A stretch of 54,002 bases of DNA from Thiotrichales bacterium (GCA_024763135.1 JANTGD010000001.1:1-54002); one strand, 5' to 3'. Positions 44,140-52,925 are shown, counted from the first letter of the stretch. Made by a program: numbers and translations. Notes: a model not told the origin generated them from the sequence alone.

Positions 44140-44529
44140 TTACACTCGACGTTTCTTAGGAGGCCGACATCCATTATGAGGAATAGGCGTAACGTCAGTG
44201 ATATTGGTAATGCGATAACCAACATTGTTCAATGATCTAACGGCTGACTCTCTGCCAGGCCCAGGCCCTTTTACTCGAACTTCGAGATTCTTAAGCCCGT
44301 ATTCTTTTGCAGCCTCTCCAGCGCGCTCTGCCGCAACCTGTGCCGCAAAGGGCGTACTTTTTCGTGAGCCACGAAACCCCGAGCCCCCGGAGGTCGCCCA
44401 AGATAACGCGTTACCTTGACGATCGGTTATTGTAATAATAGTGTTATTGAAGGATGCATACACGTGCGCGATGCCGTCAGTTACAACTTTTTTTACCTTC
44501 TTTTTTGAGCGAGCGGGTGCCTTAGCCAT
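44140..44529 (-). CDS. rpsK: 30S ribosomal protein S11
   Basis: This 129-aa platform protein shows GIAHVYASFNNTIITITDRQ and the C-terminal ITNITDVTPIPHNGCRPPKK, both invariant features of S11. It sits 20 bp upstream of rpsD in the alpha operon. Length and composition are ordinary. Confidence 0.98.
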   Translation of the reverse strand: MAKAPARSKKKVKKVVTDGIAHVYASFNNTIITITDRQGNALSWATSGGSGFRGSRKSTPFAAQVAAERAGEAAKEYGLKNLEVRVKGPGPGRESAVRSLNNVGYRITNITDVTPIPHNGCRPPKKRRV

Positions 44530-44549
44530 ACTGGATTCCTAACCTTACT

Positions 44550-44906
44550 TTACTTTCGAATCGGACGACGCGGGCCCTTGCGTGTCCTTGCGTTGGTTCG
44601 AGTTCTCTGCCCCCGAAGTGGAAGTCCACGCCGGTGGCGAATACCACGATATGATCCCAAATCCATGAGTCTTTTGATGTTCATAGAAACTTCGCGTCGG
44701 AGATCACCTTCCACGGTGTACTTTGCAACTTCGGTACGCACCTGTTCTATCTGAGACTCGTCGAGATCCCTGATTTTTTTACTAGGATCAACACCGACTG
44801 CTTCACAGATCTTTTTCGCGCGTGTTGGGCCAATGCCATAAATTGATGTCAACGCAATTACTGCGTGTTTATTTTCTGGTATATTGATACCTGCGATACG
44901 TGCCAT
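44550..44906 (-). CDS. rpsM: 30S ribosomal protein S13
   Basis: This 118-aa head protein starts MARIAGINIPENKHAVIALT and ends with the basic RGLPLRGQRTRTNARTRKG tail that contacts tRNA and 16S rRNA. It is the first gene of the alpha group. A 233-bp spacer separates it from rpmJ and contains paired segments suitable for an S4-type control leader. Confidence 0.98.
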   Translation of the reverse strand: MARIAGINIPENKHAVIALTSIYGIGPTRAKKICEAVGVDPSKKIRDLDESQIEQVRTEVAKYTVEGDLRREVSMNIKRLMDLGSYRGIRHRRGLPLRGQRTRTNARTRKGPRRPIRK

Positions 44907-44953
44907 CTAAACCTCACTGCAAGCGCGAGCCGGAAAAGGCGCGCAATTCTAGT

Positions 44954-45106
44954 GGCTCAAGATCAAAAGATCAAGCCTGTGCGTATAGTTGAACAGCTTA
45001 CGGTTAAGGAAACGCTTGTGAGAAGAACATCAGCAACCAGAGAATTGTATTTAGGTTTACAAAATCCCAAATACAGTGTTTCATGGCAACCGAATGAGTT
45101 CTTCTC
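44954..45106 (-). promoter_or_regulatory. Structured leader upstream of rpsM (candidate S4 control region)
   Basis: In transcript sense, GAGAAGAAC (reverse of 45098-45106) can pair with GTTCTTCTC (reverse of 45020-45028). Between them GTATTT/AAATAC (45069-45074 with 45047-45052) forms an inner hairpin, and a GATC-TTTT-GATC hairpin lies near 44958-44972. E. coli S4 controls the alpha operon through a pseudoknot around the rpsM start. Assigning that role here is inference from position and pairing only. Confidence 0.35.
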
Positions 45107-45139
45107 GTATTAACTCCTTAATCCGTGTCTCTCCTTAGT

Positions 45140-45253
45140 CTATCCTTGTCTCTGTTTATGGCGGGGATCTTTACAAATCACCCTGACCGTGCCGTGGCGG
45201 CGGATAATTTTACAGTCCCGACACATTTTTTTTACTGAAGCGCGTACTTTCAT
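45140..45253 (-). CDS. rpmJ: 50S ribosomal protein L36
   Basis: This short gene was found by translating the gap after secY. It gives 37 aa, MKVRASVKKMCRDCKII..., with the zinc ligands C11, C14, C27 and H32 of the zinc-binding (C+) L36 form. It lies 37 bp after secY, its usual place at the end of the spc operon. Confidence 0.97.
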   Translation of the reverse strand: MKVRASVKKMCRDCKIIRRHGTVRVICKDPRHKQRQG

Positions 45254-45290
45254 CTTACAATTTACCTAAATTCATATGTTGCAAACTTGA

Positions 45291-46649
45291 TTAACGAAGT
45301 TCTCCAGAACGCCCGTAACCCTTAAGATTCGCTTTTTTCATGAGGCCTTCATATTGATGAGACATCAGATGCGCCTGGGTTTGAGCGATGAAGTCCATCA
45401 CCACCACCACAATAATCAACAGCGACGTACCACCAAAATAGAAAGGGACATTCCATTCTAGTATTAGGAATTCCGGTAACAAACAAACCGCTGTAATATA
45501 CAAAGCGCCGACAGCGGTTAAACGTGTCATCACCTTGTCAATATAGTGAGCAGTTTGCTCTCCCGGGCGTATACCGGGTATAAATGCACCTGCGCGTTTT
45601 AGATTTTCAGCCGTTTCACGTGAATTGAAGACCAACGCGGTATAAAAAAAGCAGAAAAATACGATGGCTAACGCATAGAAGATGATATATAGCGGCTGCC
45701 CTGGCGACAGCGCTGAAGAAATCTCTTGCAGCCAACCCATACCTTCCGACCGCCCGAACCATTGGCCCAGCGTCGCCGGAAACAAAATAATACTGGAAGC
45801 AAATATGGGCGGAATCACGCCCGCAATATTCAGTTTCAAAGGCAAATGGCTCGACTGCGCGGCGTACACTTTTCTGCCTTGTTGTCGTTTTGCATAGTTT
45901 ACCGTTATACGCCGTTGCCCCCTCTCGACGAAGACCACGAAGTAGGTTACCGCCGTTGCTAGAAACAAAAGCAATAACACAAGCGCGGGTGACAGCTCTC
46001 CTGTGCGTGCTAGTTCAAGTGTACCTCCAACTGCGGTGGGGAGGCCCGCAACAATACCCGCAAATATGATCAGGGAGATACCGTTACCTAAACCTCTTTC
46101 TGTAATCTGTTCACCCAGCCACATCAAGAACATGGTGCCCGTAACCAACGATACGGTCGTCGTAAAAACAAACGCTAACCCAGGATTAATCGCCACAGAC
46201 ATACTACCCACAGTCTGGGTTTGTAGACTGATCGCGACACCGATTGATTGAAACGTCGCCAAAGCAACCGTAAAATATCGGGTATACTGAGTTATTTTCC
46301 TTCTTCCTGCCTCTCCTTCTTTCTTCAACTGCTCCAGAGACGGAACCGCAACGGAAAGTAGTTGCATGATAATTGACGCGGAAATATACGGCATGATACC
46401 CAGCGCAAAGACGCTCAGGCGTTGTAACGCTCCTCCGGAAAACATATTCACCATATCGAGGATGGTGCCACTCTGTTGGTCGAAAAACTGGCTCAATGCA
46501 ACAGGATTGATGCCAGGTACAGGAATAAAAGTACCAATCCGATAGACAATGAGTGCCATCACTACAAAGCCAAGCCGCTGCCGAAGTTCAGCTACCTTAC
46601 CCAAATCACCAATGGATGCTCCGCCTTGACCTCTTGATTGAGCGTTCAC
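45291..46649 (-). CDS. secY: Protein translocase subunit SecY
   Basis: This 452-aa inner-membrane channel of the Sec translocon has ten hydrophobic segments. It starts with DLGKVAELRQRLGFVVMALI and contains IPVPGINPVAL, GIMPYISASIIMQLL and the C-terminal LMSHQYEGLMKKANLKGYGR, the ribosome/SecA-contact region. It lies 2 bp after rplO in the spc operon. Confidence 0.98.
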   Translation of the reverse strand: MNAQSRGQGGASIGDLGKVAELRQRLGFVVMALIVYRIGTFIPVPGINPVALSQFFDQQSGTILDMVNMFSGGALQRLSVFALGIMPYISASIIMQLLSVAVPSLEQLKKEGEAGRRKITQYTRYFTVALATFQSIGVAISLQTQTVGSMSVAINPGLAFVFTTTVSLVTGTMFLMWLGEQITERGLGNGISLIIFAGIVAGLPTAVGGTLELARTGELSPALVLLLLFLATAVTYFVVFVERGQRRITVNYAKRQQGRKVYAAQSSHLPLKLNIAGVIPPIFASSIILFPATLGQWFGRSEGMGWLQEISSALSPGQPLYIIFYALAIVFFCFFYTALVFNSRETAENLKRAGAFIPGIRPGEQTAHYIDKVMTRLTAVGALYITAVCLLPEFLILEWNVPFYFGGTSLLIIVVVVMDFIAQTQAHLMSHQYEGLMKKANLKGYGRSGELR

Positions 46650-46651
46650 GC

Positions 46652-47086
46652 TTAGTCCTCGATCTTACCTTGCGCAGACTCGATCGCTTCCCTAGCTCCT
46701 TTGGACACTTGAATCCCTTTGAGAGTTAGCGGTCTTGTAACTTCTCCGGACAGAAACACCTTTACAGCCCGCGTACGAGCCGGAACCGCGCCTAACTTTA
46801 TCAATGCCTCGACATCAACAACATCTATATCGAGAGAGTTTAGCTCGCCCGTACGCACTGATGCTTTAAAGCGGGCGCTGAAGGTATTGAATCCGACCTT
46901 TGGCAGCCGACGTTGCAGTGGCATCTGACCGCCTTCGAAACCAACTTTGTGAAAACCACCCGAACGAGACTTTTGACCCTTATGGCCACGCCCGCACGTC
47001 TTACCCAAACCGGAGCCGATACCTCGGCCCACACGTTTCTTTTGGTTACGTGCGCCTGGAGTGCTACTAATTTCGTTTAATCTCAC
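46652..47086 (-). CDS. rplO: 50S ribosomal protein L15
   Basis: This 144-aa protein starts MRLNEISSTPGARNQKKRVG, followed by the Gly/Arg-rich GRGIGSGLGKTCGRGHKGQK and the C-terminal globular part, the expected L15 layout. It lies 2 bp downstream of rpmD and 2 bp upstream of secY. Confidence 0.97.
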   Translation of the reverse strand: MRLNEISSTPGARNQKKRVGRGIGSGLGKTCGRGHKGQKSRSGGFHKVGFEGGQMPLQRRLPKVGFNTFSARFKASVRTGELNSLDIDVVDVEALIKLGAVPARTRAVKVFLSGEVTRPLTLKGIQVSKGAREAIESAQGKIED

Positions 47087-47088
47087 GG

Positions 47089-47277
47089 TTAAACTTCCTC
47101 TACAGTCAACATATAGGAGATCTTTTGAATCATCCCTCTATTTTCCGGCGTATCTGGAACAAAGACTGGATTATGCATCCGTCTTATTCCGAGCCCATGC
47201 GCACAGGCTTTGTGTTTATTTAAACGACCATTCAGGCTTTTAATTAATGTAAGTTTAAGCTGTTTATCATTCGCCAT
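47089..47277 (-). CDS. rpmD: 50S ribosomal protein L30
   Basis: This 62-aa protein contains LKLTLIKSLNGRLNKHKACA followed by LGIRRMHNPV, the L30 core. L30 is absent from some bacteria, so its presence between rpsE and rplO supports an ordinary proteobacterial spc operon. Confidence 0.95.
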   Translation of the reverse strand: MANDKQLKLTLIKSLNGRLNKHKACAHGLGIRRMHNPVFVPDTPENRGMIQKISYMLTVEEV

Positions 47278-47282
47278 GGTGC

Positions 47283-47795
47283 TTACCCCAGCAACTCTTC
47301 AACCGATTTTCCACGCTTAGCCGCCACATCTTCAGGAGACGTTATAGCTTGCAAACCATTTAAAGTTGCCCGCACTACATTAATAGGATTTCTTGATCCG
47401 ATGCACTTCGCGAGCACGTTTCTAACGCCGAGAACTTCGAACACAGCGCGCATAGGGCCCCCGGCAATAATCCCGGTACCGTCTGATGCTGGCTGCATAA
47501 AGACTTTGGCGGCTCCATGTCTCGCCGTAATCGGGTAATGCAACGTCCCGTCTTTGAGGCTCACCGTCACCATGTCCCTTCGCGCTTTTTCCATTGCTTT
47601 TTGAATGGCTACAGGTACTTCACGCGCTTTACCATACCCAATTCCTACACGCCCTTCTCCGTCGCCGACCACCGTCAACGCAGTAAAACCAAACTGGCGG
47701 CCACCTTTCACGACTTTTGCTACTCGATTAACTGAGACTAATTTTTCCTGCAAGCCATCGCTATTTGCGCCTTGCGTATCATGCTGTGCTGCCAT
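47283..47795 (-). CDS. rpsE: 30S ribosomal protein S5
   Basis: This 170-aa protein has the double-stranded RNA-binding N-terminal domain (LVSNRVAKVVKGGRQF type, here SVNRVAKVVKGGRQFGFTAL) and the C-terminal GIIAGGPMRAVFEVLGVRNV. S5 helps decoding fidelity and mRNA helicase action. It lies 9 bp after rplR. Confidence 0.97.
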   Translation of the reverse strand: MAAQHDTQGANSDGLQEKLVSVNRVAKVVKGGRQFGFTALTVVGDGEGRVGIGYGKAREVPVAIQKAMEKARRDMVTVSLKDGTLHYPITARHGAAKVFMQPASDGTGIIAGGPMRAVFEVLGVRNVLAKCIGSRNPINVVRATLNGLQAITSPEDVAAKRGKSVEELLG

Positions 47796-47804
47796 AAATC
47801 CGCC

Positions 47805-48167
47805 TTAAAACTTTAAACCTGCTTCACGCGCCGCATCGGCGAGTGCTTGAATTCGGCCATGATATTTATACCCGGACCGATCGAACGCGACCTCTTCTAT
47901 ACCCTTTTCTCTGGCTCTTTGCGCGATTAACGCGCCAACTGCTTTAGCCGCCTCAATATTGCCACCATTAGCAACTTCCACCTTCACACCCTTATCCAGG
48001 GTCGACGCGGTCGCAAGGGTTTCTTCGCCATTGGGCGCTATGATTTGCGCATAAATATGCCGCGGAGTTCTAAACACGCAAAGTCGATTATTCCTTAATT
48101 GCTTAATTTTGGATCTGGTACGTTTCGCCCGGCGTAACCGAGAAGATTTCTTTTCATTCATCTTCAT
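47805..48167 (-). CDS. rplR: 50S ribosomal protein L18
   Basis: This 120-aa 5S rRNA-binding protein ends with VAFDRSGYKYHGRIQALADA AREAGLKF-type residues (the FDRSGYKYHGR block is diagnostic). It lies 5 bp downstream of rplF and is the third protein, with L5 and L25, expected on 5S rRNA. Confidence 0.97.
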   Translation of the reverse strand: MKMNEKKSSRLRRAKRTRSKIKQLRNNRLCVFRTPRHIYAQIIAPNGEETLATASTLDKGVKVEVANGGNIEAAKAVGALIAQRAREKGIEEVAFDRSGYKYHGRIQALADAAREAGLKF

Positions 48168-48172
48168 ATCAC

Positions 48173-48706
48173 CTATTTCTTCTTGGCCTCTTTACGAATT
48201 ATTCGTTCATCGGCGTACTTAACACCCTTGCCTTTATACGGCTCTGGGGGACGATAAGCGCGGATTTCCGCAGCCACCTGACCCACTTTTTGTTTGTCAG
48301 AGCCTTTCACGACTATCTCGGTCTGACTTGGCGTTTCTATACTGATGCCTTCAGGAACTGGATATTCAACAGGATGAGAGAATCCTAACGTCAAATTGAG
48401 AGTTTTACCCTTGGCCTGCGCGCGATAGCCCACTCCGACTAGCTCTAACTTCTTTTCAAAGCCACTACTAACGCCAACGACCATATTATTGAGCAACGAC
48501 CTCATGGTACCCGCCATCGCGTAATCATTAGCCGCTGGATTAGCAGGGGCCAATTTGATTTCTGAGCCTTCTAAGGCTACTGATACGTTATCAACGACCT
48601 GATAGTCTAAACTACCTTTCGGCCCATTGATCTTTACCAGCTGCCCTTCGACTTCGACCTTTACGCCGGATGGCACTGTGATCGGATTTTTCGCAATTCG
48701 TGACAT
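48173..48706 (-). CDS. rplF: 50S ribosomal protein L6
   Basis: This 177-aa protein has two L6 repeats and the C-terminal signature YRPPEPYKGKGVKYADERII. It begins MSRIAKNPITVPSGVKVEVE. L6 is located near the GTPase-associated region and sarcin-ricin loop. It is 11 bp from rpsH. Confidence 0.98.
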   Translation of the reverse strand: MSRIAKNPITVPSGVKVEVEGQLVKINGPKGSLDYQVVDNVSVALEGSEIKLAPANPAANDYAMAGTMRSLLNNMVVGVSSGFEKKLELVGVGYRAQAKGKTLNLTLGFSHPVEYPVPEGISIETPSQTEIVVKGSDKQKVGQVAAEIRAYRPPEPYKGKGVKYADERIIRKEAKKK

Positions 48707-48717
48707 GTTATTATCTC

Positions 48718-49110
48718 TTAACTAACTACACAGATCACTTCACCGCCCTGTCCGGACGCGCGCGCAGATTTGTCTGTCATCACTCCCTTAGAAGTAGATA
48801 TGACAGCAATCCCCAAGCCACCGTTAACCCGCGGAAGATCGTCTTTTCCACGAAAAATCCTTAGTCCGGGACGGCTGACTCTTTTCAAGTGATCAATAAC
48901 GCCTTTGCCTTGAAAATATTTCAACGTTACGATGAGCTCCGGCTTAGCACTCTCTTTTACTTCTACACCCGAAATATATCCTTCTTCTTCAAGCACTTTC
49001 GCAATGGCCAGCTTTTGCTTAGAAGCAGGCATTGAAACAGTTTCTTTTTGTGCTTGCTGACCATTTCTAATTCTGGTCAACATATCTGCGATTGGATCCG
49101 ACATACTCAT
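48718..49110 (-). CDS. rpsH: 30S ribosomal protein S8
   Basis: This 130-aa protein starts SMSDPIADMLTRIRNGQQAQ and contains STSKGVMTDKSARASGQGGE, the S8 RNA-binding signature. In E. coli S8 represses the spc operon by binding mRNA near rplE; I did not locate a clear copy of that site here. Confidence 0.98.
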   Translation of the reverse strand: MSMSDPIADMLTRIRNGQQAQKETVSMPASKQKLAIAKVLEEEGYISGVEVKESAKPELIVTLKYFQGKGVIDHLKRVSRPGLRIFRGKDDLPRVNGGLGIAVISTSKGVMTDKSARASGQGGEVICVVS

Positions 49111-49127
49111 TCTAATAAACCCTCGAC

Positions 49128-49433
49128 TTACCAGCTTGCCTTTACCAAACCCGGAATATCGCCTTTCATTGCAAGCTCTCTAAGCTTGTTACGTGACAGC
49201 GCAAATTTTCTATAATATCCATGTGGCCGACCGGTCAGGCTACAACGGTTTCTTTTTCGGGCGGCGCTACTATCACGAGGAAGCCTCTGAAGCTGCTCAA
49301 CCGCAGCCATTTTTTCCTCGTACTCCGTTTCCTCATTGGCGATAAGTTTCTTTAACTCCGCTCTTTTGTCAGCGTACTTTGCGACTGCCGCCTTACGTTT
49401 AAGTTCGCGTTGAATCATCGATTTTTTAGCCAT
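49128..49433 (-). CDS. rpsN: 30S ribosomal protein S14
   Basis: This 101-aa long-form S14 contains RNRCSLTGRPHGYYRKFALS and starts MAKKSMIQRELKRKAAVAKY. It lacks the CxxC zinc motif, so it is the zinc-free (C-) type usual for gammaproteobacteria. It lies between rplE and rpsH. Confidence 0.98.
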   Translation of the reverse strand: MAKKSMIQRELKRKAAVAKYADKRAELKKLIANEETEYEEKMAAVEQLQRLPRDSSAARKRNRCSLTGRPHGYYRKFALSRNKLRELAMKGDIPGLVKASW

Positions 49434-49450
49434 GGGATACTCCTAATCTG

Positions 49451-49990
49451 TTAATGCCTAAAAGGAAACGAAAAACCGGCAAGTAATGCCCTGGCTTCAT
49501 TATCGTTACTTGCACTAGTGGTGATCGTGATATCCATCCCTCGTAGCGCATCGATCTTATCGTAATCAATTTCAGGAAAAATAATTTGCTCTTTAACACC
49601 CATACTAAAGTTACCGCGCCCGTCGAAACTTTTGGGATTCAGTCCCCGGAAATCTCTGATCCTTGGAATCGCAATTGACACCAAACGATCAAGAAATTCA
49701 TACATACGCTCCCGACGCAAAGTCACCTTACAACCGATAGGCCAACCTTCGCGGATTTTAAAACCCGCCTCAGACTTTCGTGCCAGAGTTACAACAGGCC
49801 TTTGTCCTGCTATTTTTTCCATATCGCCAATAGCATTCTGAATAATTTTTTTATCGCCTACCGCCTCACCAAGCCCCATATTCAGGGTAATTTTTTCAAG
49901 ATGGGGAACTTTCATGGGATTGTCATAGTTAAACTGCTCAGTCAGCTGTTTGACAATCTGATCTTTATATAATGATTTCAGTCTAGCCAT
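49451..49990 (-). CDS. rplE: 50S ribosomal protein L5
   Basis: This 179-aa 5S rRNA-binding protein shows HLEKITLNMGLGEAVGDKKI and the C-terminal MDITITTSASNDNEARALLA typical of L5. It also has the P-site tRNA contact loop with DFRGLNPKSFDGRGN. It lies 9 bp after rplX. Confidence 0.98.
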   Translation of the reverse strand: MARLKSLYKDQIVKQLTEQFNYDNPMKVPHLEKITLNMGLGEAVGDKKIIQNAIGDMEKIAGQRPVVTLARKSEAGFKIREGWPIGCKVTLRRERMYEFLDRLVSIAIPRIRDFRGLNPKSFDGRGNFSMGVKEQIIFPEIDYDKIDALRGMDITITTSASNDNEARALLAGFSFPFRH

Positions 49991-49999
49991 CTTCAGGAC

Positions 50000-50317
50000 C
50001 TATTGATCAAGGACTTCATTGTTCGATTTGAAGTATCGAACCTTGCGCCCATCTTCAAGTGTTTTAAACCCAACCCGATCACCTTTACCCGTATCAGGGT
50101 TGAATAACATGACATTAGATTGGTCTATAGGCATTTCTTTATCAATAATGCCACCCGCCACACCGGCATTTGGGTTACCTTTCTGATGTTTTTTGACGAC
50201 ATTGACGCCTTGTAATAGAACTTTTCCATTATTTAGCACCTGAGTGACGGTACTCCGCCGACCCTTGTCTTTTCCTGCGACTACAATCACGTCATCGCCT
50301 TTTTTTAACCTTTTCAT
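50000..50317 (-). CDS. rplX: 50S ribosomal protein L24
   Basis: This 105-aa protein has the KOW motif at its N-terminus (KKGDDVIVVAGKDKGRRSTV, residues 5-24). L24 starts large-subunit assembly by binding 23S domain I. It lies 13 bp after rplN. Confidence 0.97.
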   Translation of the reverse strand: MKRLKKGDDVIVVAGKDKGRRSTVTQVLNNGKVLLQGVNVVKKHQKGNPNAGVAGGIIDKEMPIDQSNVMLFNPDTGKGDRVGFKTLEDGRKVRYFKSNNEVLDQ

Positions 50318-50330
50318 GCGCCTAACCTTT

Positions 50331-50699
50331 TTACAAAACCTCTGGAGCGAGAGAGATTATCTTCATAAATTTCTCGGACCTAAGCTCTCGAGTAACGGGG
50401 CCGAAGATACGTGTCCCAATCGGTTGATGCTGGTTGTTCAAAAGCACTGCTGCGTTATTATCAAATCGAATCAATGAGCCATCTGGTCGACGGACACCCT
50501 TTGCTGTTCTAACCACCACCGCATTGAACACATCCCCTTTTTTAACTTTACCTCGGGGTATCGCGTCTTTAACGCTAACTTTAATGATATCGCCAATGCC
50601 GGCATAACGACGGTGAGAACCGCCTAACACCTTGATACACTGAACCCGTTTGGCTCCGCTATTATCTGCCACGTCCAACACTGTCTGCATCTGTATCAT
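50331..50699 (-). CDS. rplN: 50S ribosomal protein L14
   Basis: This 122-aa protein starts MIQMQTVLDVADNSGAKRVQ and ends with FGPVTRELRSEKFMKIISLA, invariant L14 sequence. It is the first gene of the classical spc group and lies 21 bp after rpsQ. Confidence 0.98.
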   Translation of the reverse strand: MIQMQTVLDVADNSGAKRVQCIKVLGGSHRRYAGIGDIIKVSVKDAIPRGKVKKGDVFNAVVVRTAKGVRRPDGSLIRFDNNAAVLLNNQHQPIGTRIFGPVTRELRSEKFMKIISLAPEVL

Positions 50700-50720
50700 T
50701 GTCTTGCCATTATCCAGTAT

Positions 50721-50981
50721 TTACTTAACAATTCTGACCAGAGACCAAGTCTTGGTCTTCGAGTAGGGACGCGACTCTTTAATCGTCACTGTATCACCCA
50801 TCTTCGCTTCGTTGCCTTCGTCGTGCACATGCAGCTTTGTTGACTTCCTCACGAACTTGCCATAAACAGGATGCCTCACCATGCGCTCGACATAAACGGT
50901 AATGGTTTTATCCATTTTGTCACTGACCACCCGGCCAGACAGAGTCCGCTCAACTTTTTGATTCTCAGCAGTCATCAACAT
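50721..50981 (-). CDS. rpsQ: 30S ribosomal protein S17
   Basis: This 86-aa OB-fold protein contains RTLSGRVVSDKMDKTITVYV and the ESRPYSKTKTWSLV C-terminus. The ATG at 50981 overlaps the rpmC stop (TAATG); a second Met two codons later is an alternative start. Confidence 0.97.
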   Translation of the reverse strand: MLMTAENQKVERTLSGRVVSDKMDKTITVYVERMVRHPVYGKFVRKSTKLHVHDEGNEAKMGDTVTIKESRPYSKTKTWSLVRIVK

Positions 50982-51172
50982 TACGCCCCAGCTTTCTCGT
51001 TTAAAATCGTCTTAATCCTTGCAATGTCTTTTTTTACCCGCCCAAATTGGTGCGGGCGTGGCGCTTGTCCGGTCCCATGCTGCATACGCAAGTTAAATTG
51101 CTCTCGATACAGCTCGGTCAGTTCCTGCTGTAATTCTTGCGTTGATTTATTTCGAAGTTCTGCGGCTTTCAT
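50981..51172 (-). CDS. rpmC: 50S ribosomal protein L29
   Basis: This 63-aa two-helix protein starts MKAAELRNKSTQELQQELTE and contains LREQFNLRMQ-type sequence (YREQFNLRMQHGTGQ), the L29 signature. It helps form the exit-tunnel docking site for SRP and trigger factor. It overlaps rplP and rpsQ by one base each. Confidence 0.97.
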   Translation of the reverse strand: MKAAELRNKSTQELQQELTELYREQFNLRMQHGTGQAPRPHQFGRVKKDIARIKTILNEKAGA

Positions 51173-51585
51173 TACATTACCTGCCTTGTAACAAAGACTG
51201 TTTTAACAGGAAGCTTGGCTGCTGCGAGACGAAATGCTTCTCTTGCAGTCTCCTCATCCACCCCGTCCATTTCATAGAGCACTTTGCCGGGCTGAATGTT
51301 ACATACCCAATATTCTACGTTACCTTTACCTTTACCCATCCTCACCTCAAGCGGCTTTTTGGTAACAGGCACGTCGGGAAACATCCTGATCCAAATCTTC
51401 CCCACGCGTTTAACGTGCCGCGTCATGGCTCGGCGCGCAGCCTCAATCTGCCTGGCAGTAATCTTTCCACGACCAACTGCTTTCAATCCAAATTCACCAA
51501 AACTCACTTTGTTACCGGATTGAGCAAGTCCGCGATTACGACCTTTTTGCTGCTTGCGAAATTTTGTTCGTTTAGGCTGTAACAT
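51172..51585 (-). CDS. rplP: 50S ribosomal protein L16
   Basis: This 137-aa protein starts MLQPKRTKFRKQQKGRNRGL and contains GRITARQIEAARRA-type sequence (here GKITARQIEAARRAMTRHVK) and VFPDVPVTKKP-type (here MFPDVPVTKKPLEVRMGKGK), standard for L16, near the A-site tRNA. It lies 12 bp after rpsC. Confidence 0.98.
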   Translation of the reverse strand: MLQPKRTKFRKQQKGRNRGLAQSGNKVSFGEFGLKAVGRGKITARQIEAARRAMTRHVKRVGKIWIRMFPDVPVTKKPLEVRMGKGKGNVEYWVCNIQPGKVLYEMDGVDEETAREAFRLAAAKLPVKTVFVTRQVM

Positions 51586-51597
51586 GGTTAGACTCCG

Positions 51598-52296
51598 TTA
51601 GTTGGCGCTTTTGCCTTTCTTTTTAGACGAGTTGGCTTCGCTTTGACGCTTTGCCTCGAGGTCGAATACTTCGCCTTTAAATATCCACACTTTTACGCCC
51701 AAAATGCCATACGTAGTCAAAGCTTCAGCAAAACCATAATCTATGTCTGCTCGCAAAGTATGCAAAGGCACACGCCCCTCTCTGTACCATTCACTTCTCG
51801 CTATTTCTGCGCCATTCAATCGACCACCAACATTGACCTTAACGCCGAGAGCTCCCAGTCTCATGGCATTTCCAACCGCGCGCTTCATTGCCCGACGGAA
51901 CATGATACGACGCTCAAGTTGCTGGGCGATACTTTCTGCGACCAATTGCGCTTCAATTTCGGGCTTACGAACCTCTTCGATATTGACTTTAATGTTATTT
52001 ACTGAAAACCCAAGACGACGCGAAAGGTCATTACGCAACCGTTCGATATCTTCACCTTTTTTTCCGATCACAATCCCTGGTCGAGCGGTATGGATGGTAA
52101 TCAATGCCGAGTTCGTCGATCTAGCGATTTGTATCGAGCTAACCGATGCGGAATAGAGCTTCTTTTTCAAATAGTCGCGAACTTCGACATCTTTGATCAA
52201 TAAATCCGAGTACGCACCTCGTTCTGCGTACCACTTTGAATTCCAATCGGTCGCAATACCCAGTCTAAAGCCTGTTGGATGTACCTTTTGTCCCAT
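51598..52296 (-). CDS. rpsC: 30S ribosomal protein S3
   Basis: This 232-aa protein has the N-terminal MGQKVHPTGFRLGIATDWNS, a KH domain with RPGIVIGKKGEDIERLRNDL (~70-90) and a C-terminal domain ending in a Lys/Ser-rich tail. S3 lines the mRNA entry tunnel with S4 and S5. It lies 12 bp after rplV. Confidence 0.98.
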   Translation of the reverse strand: MGQKVHPTGFRLGIATDWNSKWYAERGAYSDLLIKDVEVRDYLKKKLYSASVSSIQIARSTNSALITIHTARPGIVIGKKGEDIERLRNDLSRRLGFSVNNIKVNIEEVRKPEIEAQLVAESIAQQLERRIMFRRAMKRAVGNAMRLGALGVKVNVGGRLNGAEIARSEWYREGRVPLHTLRADIDYGFAEALTTYGILGVKVWIFKGEVFDLEAKRQSEANSSKKKGKSAN

Positions 52297-52308
52297 CTTA
52301 AGTTTCCT

Positions 52309-52653
52309 CTAGCTGTCGCTAACACATACTGTTATATGTGCTGTTCGTTTCAGGATGCGATTCGCACGTCCCTTAGCTCGCGCCTGAATACGTTTATATA
52401 CGGGCCCTTGGTCAACATACGCTGTTGATACCTTTAGTTCGTCAACATCAGCACCCTCGTTATGCTCAGCATTGGCAATAGCTGATTCCAGTACTTTCTT
52501 AACGATCACAGCCCCCTTTTTTGGGCTGAAACTCAATAATTCCAGCGCCTGTTCAACCGGCATACCTCGGATTTGATCAATAACGAGACGGCACTTTTGG
52601 GGTGATATTCTCGCAGATTTTAATTTTGCTGATACTTCCATCGTTGCCACCAT
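52309..52653 (-). CDS. rplV: 50S ribosomal protein L22
   Basis: This 114-aa protein contains ARISPQKCRLVIDQIRGMPV and the exit-tunnel hairpin with KRIQARAKGRANRILKRTAH. ATG 52653 overlaps the rpsS stop (TAATG) and has AGGCGAG upstream; a later Met at 52641 (MEVSAKL) is also possible. Confidence 0.97.
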   Translation of the reverse strand: MVATMEVSAKLKSARISPQKCRLVIDQIRGMPVEQALELLSFSPKKGAVIVKKVLESAIANAEHNEGADVDELKVSTAYVDQGPVYKRIQARAKGRANRILKRTAHITVCVSDS

Positions 52654-52925
52654 TATCTCGCCTTTTTATCAGCCACATGCCCTTTGTAAGTACGCGTTTG
52701 AGCAAACTCACCAAGTTTATGACCGACCATATTCTCATTGACCAGAACGGGAACATGCTGTCGCCCGTTATGTACTGCGATTGTCAAGCCAACCATTTCA
52801 GGGGTGATCATCGAACGCCTAGACCAAGTTTTAATGGGCCGCTTGTCATTCGCTTCCACAGCCTTTAAAACCTTCGCCATCAGATGATGATCAACAAATG
52901 GGCCTTTTTTGAGTGAACGTGGCAC
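52653..52925 (-). CDS. rpsS: 30S ribosomal protein S19
   Basis: This 90-aa head protein begins MPRSLKKGPFVDHHLMAKVL and contains VNENMVGHKLGEFAQTRTYK, the S19 signature. It lies 11 bp after rplB and overlaps rplV by one base. Confidence 0.98.
   Translation of the reverse strand: MPRSLKKGPFVDHHLMAKVLKAVEANDKRPIKTWSRRSMITPEMVGLTIAVHNGRQHVPVLVNENMVGHKLGEFAQTRTYKGHVADKKAR

Noticed and set aside
44865..45113. 82-codon plus-strand reading frame opposite rpsM and its leader
   Set aside because: It is antisense to rpsM and the structured leader, with no recognisable family.
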